A DNA stretch of 64,000 nucleotides, taken from assembly GCF_900604955.1 (NCBI RefSeq), contig NZ_UWPE01000001.1:868001-932000 (forward strand), read 5' to 3'. Source of the stretch: Neoactinobaculum massilliense (GTDB lineage Bacteria > Actinomycetota > Actinomycetes > Actinomycetales > Actinomycetaceae). Positions within the stretch are counted from its first letter, which is position 1. Every line of letters starts with the position of its first letter. A program made the position numbers and the translations under genes. Below, piece by piece: positions 36,004 to 45,022 of the stretch. The notes beneath the pieces are model-generated. The model saw only the letters and a program-made list of their open reading frames with translations, did not search any database and was not told the origin of the DNA.

Positions 36004-37406
36004 CAGGCCTCCCTCAGCGCATCAGCCACACGCCACACGTTCGATCCATTGGAGCCCTTGATGAGCACCGTATCGCCATCCTTGAGCATATCCGTCACGG
36101 CATCCTGCGTCCCCGCGACGCTGTCCAGGTATCTCACAGCAATGCCGGCGCGGCATGCCGCCTCCGCCAGTGGTTGTGCTTCTTTACCGACGACGACGAG
36201 TGCGCTGACGCCGGCTTCCTGCAGAGGCGCGACAAGGCTTGCGTGCTCGCGCGCCGAGGCATCACCGAGCTCCAGCATGGCGCCCAGCACGGCCACGCGG
36301 CGGCCCGTCCGGCCAATCCTGCCGAGCGACCGGATGCCGGCGCGCATTGAGTCCGGGTTCGCGTTGTAGGCGTCGTCAATGACGGTGACCGAAAGGTGCT
36401 TCGGGGTGAAGACGTCCATACGGTGCGGCGAGGCCGCGTGAGCACCCAGGTGGCCCGCCACCGCGTCCAGGTCCAGTCCGAGCGCGAGAGCCGCGCTCGC
36501 CGCCGCCAGCGCATTGGCCACGTGGTGGGCGCCCACGAGTCCCAGACTGATGTGGCGTGTACCGCCTGGCGTCACCAGATCAAACACCGCCCGGTCCGCC
36601 TCATCCATGTGCACATTCTCCGCGTACACGTCCGCGGTTCGGTTGCCGGCCGGCGAGAAGGTTAGTACCGGGCCGGTGGCGAATTGCCGCATGTTCATCA
36701 CGCGCTCATCATCAAGATTGAGCACCGAGGTGCCGCCTCTCACCTCGCCCTGGATGAGTTCAGATTTAGCGCGAGCCACGTTCTCGATACCACCAAATTC
36801 GCCCAGGTGTGCGCGAGCCACAATGAGTTCAACAGCCACGTCCGGCGGCGCAATAGACGTGAGGTAGGCGATGTTCCCGATATGGTCCGCCCCCATTTCC
36901 GCCACCAGCGTGGCCGTGGTGGGGCCCACGCGGAGCACCGTGAGAGGTAGCCCGATTTCATTATTGAGGGATCCCGGCGGTGCCACTACCTCGCCGCGCT
37001 CGATAGCTATTCCCGCCAGAAGATCCTTCGTGGTGGTTTTCCCTACGGAGCCGGTAATGGCCACCACGCGCAGGTCCCTATTGTGTTGCCGCGCCAGGGC
37101 CAGGTTAGCGGTGGCTAGCTTCCCCATCGCCTCCGGTACCGAGCGGACAGCAATAATCCGGGCCGGATCGGCCCCGCTCGCCAATGCAGCCGCCGGATTC
37201 TCGGTGAGCACGGCCAGAGCCCCGCCCGCCAATGCCTGCCCGGCTAGGGTGGCCCCATCCACGCGGGCACCATGGATAGCGCAGAACAGTGCACCCGGCG
37301 TGATCTGACGGGTGTCCGTCACCGCCGCGGTCAGCATGCCCGCCGCGGGGGACGTAATGGTGCCCTCCGCGTACCGGGCCGCGTCCCCGAGGCTCATGGG
37401 GATCAT
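36003..37406 (-). CDS. murF: UDP-MurNAc-tripeptide-D-Ala-D-Ala ligase
   Basis: Adds the D-Ala-D-Ala dipeptide, 467 residues. ATP loop AITGSVGKTTTKDLLAGI near residue 115, LNNEIGLPLTVLR, and the C-terminal DDAYNANPDSMRAGI. No separate ddl gene is present in the cluster. ATG at 37406 has GGAG six bases upstream. Confidence 0.97.
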   Translation of the reverse strand: MIPMSLGDAARYAEGTITSPAAGMLTAAVTDTRQITPGALFCAIHGARVDGATLAGQALAGGALAVLTENPAAALASGADPARIIAVRSVPEAMGKLATANLALARQHNRDLRVVAITGSVGKTTTKDLLAGIAIERGEVVAPPGSLNNEIGLPLTVLRVGPTTATLVAEMGADHIGNIAYLTSIAPPDVAVELIVARAHLGEFGGIENVARAKSELIQGEVRGGTSVLNLDDERVMNMRQFATGPVLTFSPAGNRTADVYAENVHMDEADRAVFDLVTPGGTRHISLGLVGAHHVANALAAASAALALGLDLDAVAGHLGAHAASPHRMDVFTPKHLSVTVIDDAYNANPDSMRAGIRSLGRIGRTGRRVAVLGAMLELGDASAREHASLVAPLQEAGVSALVVVGKEAQPLAEAACRAGIAVRYLDSVAGTQDAVTDMLKDGDTVLIKGSNGSNVWRVADALREA

Positions 37407-37409
37407 GTG

Positions 37410-38918
37410 TTACTCCTTCTCCCGCGCGGACAGTGCTGCCCGCGCTTCCACTCGATCGTCAAGTTCAACCGCACCGTGTGCGAGGGGCTGCATGGTTTCG
37501 TGTCCGCGGCCGGCCAGCAGCACCGTATCTTCAGGCGCGGCCATATGGATCGCCGTGCGGATAGCCTCCCTGCGGTCGGGAATTTCTATTACGCGGGCCC
37601 TACCGTGCGCACCTCGCATGAGATCGGCCCGGATCCGAGCCGGATCCTCGCCGTGCGGATCATCATCCGTGATGTAGAGAATGTCTGCCCGCTCGGCCAT
37701 AGCCCGCGCCATGGCCGGCCGCTTATCCGCATCCCGTTCCCCCGCAGAACCGGTCAGCACAATGAGGCGGCCACGCGTGGTGGGTAGTAGTGATTCGACG
37801 GCGGTGGTGAGGGCCGCCTCGTTATGCGCGAAATCGACGATAACGCGGGGCGCCTCACTGATCTGTTCCATACGCCCGGGTACCCGCGGGGCGAGACCCC
37901 CCGCGAGCGCATCAGCAAGCTGGGCGGGGGCGGCGAGGCGGGATTCCAGTACCATGGCGAGCGCGAGGGCCGCGTTCGCGATATTGAATGTGCCGGGCAT
38001 CCGGAGGGCGACGCGAATCTGAGCACCCGTGCGCCAATCGCCCGCCTCGCCCACCCAGGCAAGCGTGAAGGTGGCACCGGCTGCGCTTTCCACGGCGTCG
38101 GTCACCTGCCAGCCGCGATCCACCGCGCTTGTCACGCCCAGCGCCACCACGGGTACCTCAGCCTCGTCCAGCAGACGGCGCCCCCAGGCGTCGTCGACCG
38201 TAACCACCCCACGCTGTGCCCGTCCGGGCATGAAAAGGGAGCGCTTGGCCCGGTAGTAATTCTCCATGGTCTTATGGAAATCCAGGTGATCCTGCGTGAG
38301 GTTCGTAAAGCCGGCCACCGCAAAGCGCAGCGGGTCCGTGCGGCCCTGCACCAGGGCGTGAGAGGACACCTCCATGGCCAGCGTGTCCGCCCCCGCGGCC
38401 CTAAAAGCGGCCAGAAGTGCCTGCAACTCGGCCGGTACCGGCGTGGTCATGACCGCCGGCATCTCCACGCCCGCCGCGCGAACGGCCACCGTACCAATGA
38501 GCCCGGGCGTGTGACCCAGCTGAGTGAGGATCTCCTCCACCATAAAGGCAACCGTGGTTTTCCCATTCGTCCCGGTCACGGCGAATGCGGTCAGCGCTCG
38601 GCCAGGATCCCCGTACAGTTTGGCGGCAATCGGCCCCAGCTGCGCGGCCGGCTCGCTAAGCGCAATCACCGGAACGCGAAGATCCGCGAGCTCTCGCGCA
38701 CCATCCTCATCCGTGAGCACGGCCAGAGCACCGCGTGCAACGGCGTCGGGAGCGTAGGCCGCACCGTGCACGTGCGTTCCCGGCAGCGCAGCAAACAGAT
38801 CCCCCGCGCGCACCTTGGCTGATTCGGAGGTGATACCCGTGATGTCCACCTCGGGAGCACCCGGAATAAGCCGGGACAGCGGCGTCGGCGTCGCGACGGG
38901 ACGCTCAAAGTTAGCCAT
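37410..38918 (-). CDS. murE: UDP-MurNAc-dipeptide ligase MurE, probably L-lysine/ornithine type
   Basis: Adds the third stem-peptide residue, 502 residues. ATP loop FAVTGTNGKTTVAFMVEEIL near residue 115 and FTNLTQDHLDFHKTM. The specificity loop near residue 418 reads TDDDPHGEDPARI; diaminopimelate-adding enzymes have DNPR there, with Arg contacting the second carboxylate. Loss of that Arg predicts L-Lys or L-Orn. Start overlaps the ftsI stop by 8 bases. Confidence 0.95.
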   Translation of the reverse strand: MANFERPVATPTPLSRLIPGAPEVDITGITSESAKVRAGDLFAALPGTHVHGAAYAPDAVARGALAVLTDEDGARELADLRVPVIALSEPAAQLGPIAAKLYGDPGRALTAFAVTGTNGKTTVAFMVEEILTQLGHTPGLIGTVAVRAAGVEMPAVMTTPVPAELQALLAAFRAAGADTLAMEVSSHALVQGRTDPLRFAVAGFTNLTQDHLDFHKTMENYYRAKRSLFMPGRAQRGVVTVDDAWGRRLLDEAEVPVVALGVTSAVDRGWQVTDAVESAAGATFTLAWVGEAGDWRTGAQIRVALRMPGTFNIANAALALAMVLESRLAAPAQLADALAGGLAPRVPGRMEQISEAPRVIVDFAHNEAALTTAVESLLPTTRGRLIVLTGSAGERDADKRPAMARAMAERADILYITDDDPHGEDPARIRADLMRGAHGRARVIEIPDRREAIRTAIHMAAPEDTVLLAGRGHETMQPLAHGAVELDDRVEARAALSAREKE

Positions 38919-40914
38919 TAGATCCTCCGATCTCCGATGCGAACCACGGATACTTGTAGAGCGGCACCTGCGACGGCGTCACACCGCGTTCCCTCATGGC
39001 AAAGGACGCGATGTCAGAAAACACGGGCGCCGCCACCGTGCCACCGTAGCCCGCTCCGGCACCGTTGTAGACCACCACCGCCACCGCGATCTGAGGATCC
39101 TCAGCGGGAATGAGCCCCACAAAGGTACCCACGCGCTTGGTGAGGTTACCCGAGGCATCCGGCACCTGGGCAGTACCGGTTTTGCCCGCCACGTTGTAGC
39201 CATCCACCTTCGCGGCCCACCCCGTTGATCCGCTCTGCGTGACACCCTGCAGCATCTGGATCATCGTCTGCGCCGACTTCTCGCTAATCACCCGATGTGA
39301 GGTTCCAGCCACCGTGGGTACCATCGCACCCGTGCTGTCCTCCGTGGCGTCAATGATGCGCGGCGGAACCCAAACGCCCTTGTTACCCACAACAGCGATC
39401 ATCTGGGCGAGTTGGAGCGTAGTAGCCGCCCAACCCTGACCGAACATGGTGGTGTAGTGCGTGCGCGGTGCCCACTGGCTGGGAGGATAGAGCAGACCCG
39501 CGGATTCGGCCGGCAACTCGATACCCGTCTTCTGGCCCAAGCCAAACTTCTTCATGTAGTCGTAGCGCACGTCATCCGAATACGTGTCACCGATCTGGAT
39601 GATGCCCGTGTTATAGGACTTGGCCATGATGCCGGCCACCGTCATTTTGGCGGTGGAGTGTGAGTCATTATCGGAAATGGTTTGGCCGTTCGGCATGGTG
39701 AGCGAACTGGGCACCGTAAAGGTGGTAAGCGGGGACACCGAGCCGGTATCAATGCCCGCCGAGAAGGTGACCACCTTGCCGGAGGAACCCGGTTCCACCG
39801 GTGCCTGGACCGCGCGCGATCCCCAGTCCGAGGGGCTTGTCTCGGAGAGGTTCCCAGGATCCGGGGAGCCCGAATCAGCGATAGCGAGCACACGCCCGGT
39901 GCCGATCTCCTCCACCACCGCCGCGCCCCACTCCGCGGAGTTTTCCTTAACGGACTTATTGACGGCGTCCAGCGCGGCTGCCTGGAGATCCCGATCGATG
40001 GTTAGCTGAACATCGCGGCCGTCTTTCGCCGGCGTGATGGTGGATTGCCCGTTGGGTACCACCGCGCCCTGACCGGCTAGCTCCACCGTCTGGCTTCCGT
40101 CCGTGCCCGCCAGTATCTTCTCCTGGGTACGCTCCACCCCGGCCTGTCCCACAGGTGTACTATCCGACGCCGTCTCCCCCACGTAGCCGAGGATGTTGCC
40201 GGCCACGGCACCGTTCGGGTACTCGCGCTTCATGTACGATTCCGGTTCGATCCCGGGGATACCCAGCGCGTTGATTTTGCGCCACAGTTCCGGGGAGATA
40301 TCTCGCGCAATGTATTTGAAGGTGGACTTCTTCTCCCCGCCGAGTAGCAGGCCACCCAGTTCGGCGCGGTCCATGTCTAGGAGCGGAGCGAGCGCTTTGG
40401 CGGCCGCGGCGGCACCGGTGCCCTCCACCACGTAGTGACCATCGGACCCGAGCACATATTTGCCGTCGCTGTCCTTCTTGTAGGCCACGTAGTCCCCAAT
40501 GAGGTTCTGGTTGACGCCCACGTTGTAGCGCTGCACCGACGCCGCCAGCACGGCACCGTTCGAGTCCAGGATTTCGCCGCGCTTGGCTTGGATAACGCTG
40601 GTACGGGTACGGAAGGCGTCCGCCGCCTCCGAGAGTTCGCCGGCCCGGATCACCTGAAGATCGAGCAGGCGAATGCCCAGCAATCCGGCCATCACCAGCA
40701 GGGCGACGACCAGCGCGCTGAATCGGCGCGCCATTCCCGTCTTACCGCTACCTGCCTCGCCGGTCCGACGCCGCGCGGAGACTCGATGGGTATGCGGACG
40801 ATCCGCACGCCCCACGCGCCGCCACCTCAGAGGGTGCGGGCCGGAACCATGCCCGTCATTCGCATCCGCACGATTGCGCCCCATCCGGGGCGGATCCCCG
40901 GCCTGGTCCGCCAT
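38911..40914 (-). CDS. ftsI: Septal transpeptidase FtsI (PBP3-like)
   Basis: Class B penicillin-binding protein of 667 residues. Basic cytoplasmic tail of about 70 residues, one transmembrane helix (FSALVVALLVMAGLLGIRLL), PBP dimer domain starting TRTSVIQAKRGEILDSNG, then the transpeptidase domain with SSGK (SxxK, near residue 380), SYN (SxN) and KTGTAQ (KTG). No PASTA repeats. ATG immediately follows the ftsL-like stop, with GGAAAG upstream. Confidence 0.96.
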   Translation of the reverse strand: MADQAGDPPRMGRNRADANDGHGSGPHPLRWRRVGRADRPHTHRVSARRRTGEAGSGKTGMARRFSALVVALLVMAGLLGIRLLDLQVIRAGELSEAADAFRTRTSVIQAKRGEILDSNGAVLAASVQRYNVGVNQNLIGDYVAYKKDSDGKYVLGSDGHYVVEGTGAAAAAKALAPLLDMDRAELGGLLLGGEKKSTFKYIARDISPELWRKINALGIPGIEPESYMKREYPNGAVAGNILGYVGETASDSTPVGQAGVERTQEKILAGTDGSQTVELAGQGAVVPNGQSTITPAKDGRDVQLTIDRDLQAAALDAVNKSVKENSAEWGAAVVEEIGTGRVLAIADSGSPDPGNLSETSPSDWGSRAVQAPVEPGSSGKVVTFSAGIDTGSVSPLTTFTVPSSLTMPNGQTISDNDSHSTAKMTVAGIMAKSYNTGIIQIGDTYSDDVRYDYMKKFGLGQKTGIELPAESAGLLYPPSQWAPRTHYTTMFGQGWAATTLQLAQMIAVVGNKGVWVPPRIIDATEDSTGAMVPTVAGTSHRVISEKSAQTMIQMLQGVTQSGSTGWAAKVDGYNVAGKTGTAQVPDASGNLTKRVGTFVGLIPAEDPQIAVAVVVYNGAGAGYGGTVAAPVFSDIASFAMRERGVTPSQVPLYKYPWFASEIGGSNG

Positions 40915-41319
40915 CTACTTTCCTTCGTTCCCAGAAATAATCTTTCCGGTGGCCAAATCTACGTGGTCAATCTGGGAGGCTGGCACCATGCCCAGGCCGG
41001 TCGCGCGCGTCAGAAGCTCCTCCGGGGTGGAGGCAGCCATGACCCTGTCCGAGAGCGTGGCCTCCTTGGCCTGCGCTACAGATATTTCCCGCTGTACGTC
41101 GCGGATCTGGTAGGCGGTGGAGACCATCGAGGTATTGAGCACGAATGCCGTGAGGATGGAGCCAAGAAACAGCGCCACGCAGGTGATAACGGTGCCCAGG
41201 AAGCCACGCTTGCGCGCCGGCGCCGCCACCAGGTGAAGTTGCGGGATACCGGTAATGACAGGACGCGGCTCCGCGGTACGAACGCGTTCCTCGGCTGCGC
41301 TTTCTGGAATAGCGGTCAT
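40915..41319 (-). CDS. FtsL-like divisome membrane protein
   Basis: 134 residues with one transmembrane helix near 42-64 (TVITCVALFLGSILTAFVL), then a periplasmic coiled-coil segment (YQIRDVQREISVAQAKEATLSDRV). Sequence identity in this family is very low, so position between rsmH and ftsI and topology are the main evidence for FtsL. It would bridge FtsQ, FtsW and FtsI. ATGA overlap with rsmH. Confidence 0.8.
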   Translation of the reverse strand: MTAIPESAAEERVRTAEPRPVITGIPQLHLVAAPARKRGFLGTVITCVALFLGSILTAFVLNTSMVSTAYQIRDVQREISVAQAKEATLSDRVMAASTPEELLTRATGLGMVPASQIDHVDLATGKIISGNEGK

Positions 41320-42296
41320 TTCAGCTCTCCTGGGACGGGGGCCAGCTTCTGGGCGGCACGCAGCCGCACGGACGCTGAGCGCGGGTTCGATTCACGTTCT
41401 TCGCCATCGGCACGCTGGGCGCCGTGGGTAAGCAATTTGAGGTAGGGGGCAGCTTCGGGTAGCGGCACCGGTAGGCCCGGGGGCGTCCGGTCTTCCGCAC
41501 CGTATGCGAAGGCCTGCTTAACGATGCGGTCCTCAAGGGACTGATATGCCTCGACGACGACGCGGCCGCCCACCCGTAATGCATCAATCGCGGCGGGGAC
41601 TGCTTTTTCCAGCACGGCCAATTCGTTGTTGACAGCAATTCGCAGCGCCTGGAAGGTCCGTTTCGCCGGATTTCCACCCGTGCGGCGCGCGGCCGCGGGA
41701 ATCGCCTCTTTCACCAGCGCGGCTAGTTCGCTCGTTCGGGCGAGCGGTGCTACCGCACGCCGCTGCACGACCAGCCGGGCAATACGCGGAGCAAATTTTT
41801 CTTCCCCGTAACGCCGCAGGATGTGCGTGAGCTCTGCCTCGGATGCCGTAGCCAGGATGTCCGCGGCGGTGGGTCCGGTATCCCCCATGCGCATGTCCAG
41901 CGGCGCATCGTGGGCGTAGGAGAAGCCACGCTCCGCCTCATCCAGCTGCAGGGAGGAGACCCCCAGGTCCATGAGCACGCCATCCACCGGTCCGCCGACA
42001 ACGCGCTGGGCAACCTCCGCCACGTCGTCGTACGTGGTATTGACGGAAGTAAAGCGGTCACCGAAGGGAGCCAGCCGTTCTCCGGCCAGCCGTAGCGCCT
42101 CCGGGTCCCGGTCAATCCCCACCACATGCAGCCGTGGGAAGCGACGTAACGCCGCCTCGGTATGACCGCCCATACCCAGCGTGCAATCAATGAGCGTGGG
42201 GGTGGGAACCTCAAACGCGGGGGCGAGAAGATCCAGTACGGCGTCCACCAGCACTGGCTTGTGCAAGGCGTTATGCGCTGCGCGCGGTGTCTCCAT
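41316..42296 (-). CDS. rsmH: 16S rRNA (cytosine-1402-N4)-methyltransferase RsmH
   Basis: 326-residue rRNA methylase. N-terminal HKPVLVDAVLDLL, SAM motif DCTLGMGGHTEAALRRFP, and the C-terminal RVVVEAYQSLEDRIVKQAF, corresponding to the usual SFHSLEDRIVK. Standard second gene of the cluster, 114 bases after mraZ; that gap holds a short untranslated spacer with no other feature that I recognise. Confidence 0.96.
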   Translation of the reverse strand: METPRAAHNALHKPVLVDAVLDLLAPAFEVPTPTLIDCTLGMGGHTEAALRRFPRLHVVGIDRDPEALRLAGERLAPFGDRFTSVNTTYDDVAEVAQRVVGGPVDGVLMDLGVSSLQLDEAERGFSYAHDAPLDMRMGDTGPTAADILATASEAELTHILRRYGEEKFAPRIARLVVQRRAVAPLARTSELAALVKEAIPAAARRTGGNPAKRTFQALRIAVNNELAVLEKAVPAAIDALRVGGRVVVEAYQSLEDRIVKQAFAYGAEDRTPPGLPVPLPEAAPYLKLLTHGAQRADGEERESNPRSASVRLRAAQKLAPVPGELK

Positions 42297-42410
42297 GGCT
42301 CCTCTCCTGACCGTTACGTTTCAATCCACCGTCTGCGCCTGCCAAGCGTTCCTCCCCGAAATCTGGAGCTGGGGAAGTGCCTCAGAGTCCGGGAAAGACC
42401 GCCACGCAGG

Positions 42411-42842
42411 CTAGAACAGGCCGGGGATCACCTCTTCCTCACGGTCGGCGAAGGACGCCTCCTGCTCGGCGAGGTACTCATTCCAGGACGCCCGGTTCCA
42501 GATCTCCACCCGGTTGCCGGTACCAATCACTGTGAGATCCCGGTCCAATCCCGCATACGAGCGGAGCATGGGAGGAATGGAGATTCTTCCCTGCTTGTCC
42601 GGGACCTCATCCACCGCCCCGGAGAGAAGCACGCGTGTGTAGGAGCGCGCCTCCTTCGAGGTGAGCGGAGCCTGGGCCAGCGTTTCCTGCAATCCCTCGA
42701 AATCACCCTTGGTGAATACGTAGATGCAGTGCTCCTGACCGCGGGTCATGATGAGTCCGCCCTGAAGCTGCTCACGGAATTTCGCGGGGAGGATGATGCG
42801 CCCCTTCTCATCGAGCTTGGGCTCATAGGTACCGAGGAACAT
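42411..42842 (-). CDS. mraZ: Transcriptional regulator MraZ
   Basis: 143 residues with two SpoVT/AbrB-like halves: [22 protein letters not shown] at the start and [24 protein letters not shown]-type repeat in the middle. MraZ binds repeats in front of its own gene and adjusts the division cluster. ATG at 42842 matches the invariant MF(L/M)G start and has GGGGGTGG upstream; the extended frame to 43025 crosses the operator and is rejected. Confidence 0.96.
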   Translation of the reverse strand: MFLGTYEPKLDEKGRIILPAKFREQLQGGLIMTRGQEHCIYVFTKGDFEGLQETLAQAPLTSKEARSYTRVLLSGAVDEVPDKQGRISIPPMLRSYAGLDRDLTVIGTGNRVEIWNRASWNEYLAEQEASFADREEEVIPGLF

Positions 42843-42865
42843 CTCCACCCCCTTCCATACCGCTG

Positions 42866-42888
42866 CTCTCCACTTTACTCCACTTTGC
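42866..42888 (-). promoter_or_regulatory. MraZ-box direct repeats
   Basis: On the minus strand CAAAGTGGAG is followed directly by TAAAGTGGAG, two 10-base repeats (42878-42887 and 42868-42877), ending about 25 bases before the mraZ start. A further GGTGGAG lies at the ribosome binding site. This is the arrangement bound by MraZ in actinobacteria and marks the cluster promoter region. Confidence 0.8.
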
Positions 42889-43023
42889 ACCACCAACTCT
42901 CGTGGAGCGAGCCATAGACGTCCACAACCTAGCAGAATGACGCCAAAAAGTACGGTGGAGGAAAAAATTTGATTCCGCCGGCGTGTGGGCCGCTGCGGGC
43001 ACAAATACGGGCGCTGCGGGTAC

Positions 43024-43060
43024 AAAAAAGCCCCCGCAGCTCATCTGAGCGCGGGGGCCT
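43024..43060 (-). terminator. Rho-independent terminator after the DUF3040 gene
   Basis: GCCCCCGC pairs with GCGGGGGC around an inner GCTCA/TGAGC stem with a TC loop. On the minus strand the stem is followed by six T residues, the complement of 43024-43029. It isolates the mraZ-headed cluster from upstream transcription. Confidence 0.92.
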
Positions 43061-43070
43061 GGGAGTGGGG

Positions 43071-43454
43071 CTACTGCTGGTTGCGGCGCTGCTCCCATTC
43101 GCGAGCCTGCCGGTCCATGAATCCGCCGGCCGGCTTAGCCTTGCGAGCCGAGCGTTGAGCGGGTTCCACCGGGGTGGACGTGTAGCCGCGATCGATGTAC
43201 CAACCGCCGGCGAACATGATGATCACACCCACCACGCCCAGCCAAATCCAGTTCTGGGAAATGCCCCACACCAGCACCGCAATACCCACGACCGCAGCCA
43301 GTAGGCCGAGTACCAGGTGGTGAATGGAGAGTTGCCGGCTCACGGAGACCGGCGCCGGTTCGGGTTTCATTGAGCGCGCAAACGTAGGATCCTCGTCCTG
43401 CAACTGAGCTTCGAGTTCCTCAAGCATCTGGCGTTCGTAGTCAGACAATGCCAT
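43071..43454 (-). CDS. DUF3040 membrane protein
   Basis: 127 residues. The N-terminal MALSDYERQMLEELEAQLQDEDPTFA is the DUF3040 hallmark, followed by two adjacent transmembrane segments (LVLGLLAAVVGIAVLVWGI and LGVVGVIIMFAGGWYI) and a basic tail. Function unknown; the gene regularly lies just upstream of mraZ in actinobacteria. ATG at 43454 follows GGAGG. Confidence 0.9.
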   Translation of the reverse strand: MALSDYERQMLEELEAQLQDEDPTFARSMKPEPAPVSVSRQLSIHHLVLGLLAAVVGIAVLVWGISQNWIWLGVVGVIIMFAGGWYIDRGYTSTPVEPAQRSARKAKPAGGFMDRQAREWEQRRNQQ

Positions 43455-43630
43455 CGCGCGGCCTCCTTCTTTCTCCCCGCATCCTATCGTGAACCGGCGG
43501 ACAGAACACCCCACCTTCGTACATGAATGTTTTGTTCGACGCCGTAGGCGCACGTTGTCGGTCTCATGGGCGCACGTTAGCGTCGCGTCAGTTTGTCGAC
43601 GCCATAGGGGCCTCTGCTTCGGTCACGCCA

Positions 43631-44863
43631 CTATCCGTCCGGTCTACCGCGCACGTTATGCCCGAGGAGACTGGCGGGTCCAAGCGAGGCCGTGCCAAAA
43701 CGATCGCGTACGGCGTCCATCGCCGCCTCCGCTTCACTCCGGCGCGGATCATCGTCGAAAGTGAGCTGGACGTCCGAGTCCGCGGGCGTAAGGTTCTCTA
43801 CCCGCACACCAAGCAGACGAAGTCCATCCGCCGGGATGGTGACCTGCCGCAGCAAGCTAGTGGCCGCCGCGTAAATATCAGCCGCCACCTGGGTGGGACG
43901 GCCCAGCGTTTGCGAACGCGTAATGGTGGTGAAGTCACCAAAACGGACCTTGATGGATACGGTACGGCCCATCAGCCGGCGCGCACGCAGCCGCCGCGCG
44001 GCGTCATGCGACTGCGCCAGCATGATGCGCTCGAGCTCCGTACGGTCTGCTACGTGGTCAAAGAATGTTTCCTCACGCCCAACGGACTTTTCCTCCGCGC
44101 GAGCACACACCGGGCGCGGATCTACGCCGCATGCGAGCGCATACAGGTGCCGGCCAGCCGCCTGACCGAGCAGACGGATCATGCGGGTCTCCCCCAGTGC
44201 CGTGATTTCACCCACCGTATCCACACCGGCCCGTTTGAGTCGCTCCTCGGTTCTGCCACCCACGCCCCACAGTGCGCCCACCGGCAGCCCACCAAGGAAG
44301 TCAAGCGTGCGATCCTTGGGGATAAGAAGTAGACCATCCGGTTTGGCGTGGGCAGAGGCGATTTTCGCGACGTGTTTCGTGGCAGCAATCCCCACCGAAG
44401 CCGGCACCCCCTCCTGCTCCCGGATACGGTGCCGGAGTGCTGCTCCAATGTGAACCGGCGAGCCGAACAGACGCGTGGCACCCGACACGTCCAGGAATGC
44501 CTCATCAACAGACACCTGCTCAACGTTCGGTGTGACGCTGGCCAGGATGCCCATGATCCGCCGGGATACTTCCGCGTACCGGTGATGATGCGGTGGGATC
44601 ATGATGAGCTCGGGGCAGCGGCGGCGCGCGAGCCCCACCGGCATGGCGGAGTTAACGCCGAATGCGCGGGCCTCATAGGATGCGGTGGACACCACCCCGC
44701 GCGTCTGCCCGCCCACGGCCACGGGTTTTCCACGCAGCTCCGGATGGGAGAGCAGCTCAATGGACACGAAAAATGCATCCATGTCCACATGAAGAATGGG
44801 CGTGGCGGAATCATCGGTGCCCCACGAGTGACGCGCCGCAGCAGACCTTGGTGCACGTGACAT
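43631..44863 (-). CDS. dinB: DNA polymerase IV (DinB)
   Basis: Y-family translesion polymerase, 410 residues. Catalytic acidic motifs HVDMDAFFVSIELL and SVDEAFLDVSG are intact, followed by the IRxxI-like thumb region (PASVGIAATKHVAKIASAHAKPDGLL) and little-finger domain. GAGGTAAAGG precedes the ATG. I saw no SOS box upstream, so damage induction is not indicated. The C-terminus lacks an obvious QxxLF-type clamp motif near its end. Confidence 0.95.
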   Translation of the reverse strand: MSRAPRSAAARHSWGTDDSATPILHVDMDAFFVSIELLSHPELRGKPVAVGGQTRGVVSTASYEARAFGVNSAMPVGLARRRCPELIMIPPHHHRYAEVSRRIMGILASVTPNVEQVSVDEAFLDVSGATRLFGSPVHIGAALRHRIREQEGVPASVGIAATKHVAKIASAHAKPDGLLLIPKDRTLDFLGGLPVGALWGVGGRTEERLKRAGVDTVGEITALGETRMIRLLGQAAGRHLYALACGVDPRPVCARAEEKSVGREETFFDHVADRTELERIMLAQSHDAARRLRARRLMGRTVSIKVRFGDFTTITRSQTLGRPTQVAADIYAAATSLLRQVTIPADGLRLLGVRVENLTPADSDVQLTFDDDPRRSEAEAAMDAVRDRFGTASLGPASLLGHNVRGRPDG

Positions 44864-45010
44864 CCTTTACCTCCATGTTCATGCTACCGACAGGCACCGA
44901 CGCCGGGTCCACGGGCAAGAAGCAGCGCATGACACCACGGGCGACAGCTGCCCGGCTGGCCAACCGAGACGCCCCGACTTACCGGCACCGGCAGGCTGTA
45001 TCTGCACCGG

Positions 45011-45016
45011 TATGCT
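45011..45016 (+). promoter_or_regulatory. Probable leaderless -10 element of the spermidine-synthase-like gene
   Basis: TATGCT, then six bases (GGGCGG), then the GTG at 45023, with no ribosome binding site between. Confidence 0.55.
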
Positions 45017-45022
45017 GGGCGG

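Noticed and set aside
44864-45010. SOS box upstream of dinB
   Set aside because: No sequence resembling CGAAC-N4-GTTCG was found upstream of the dinB start.
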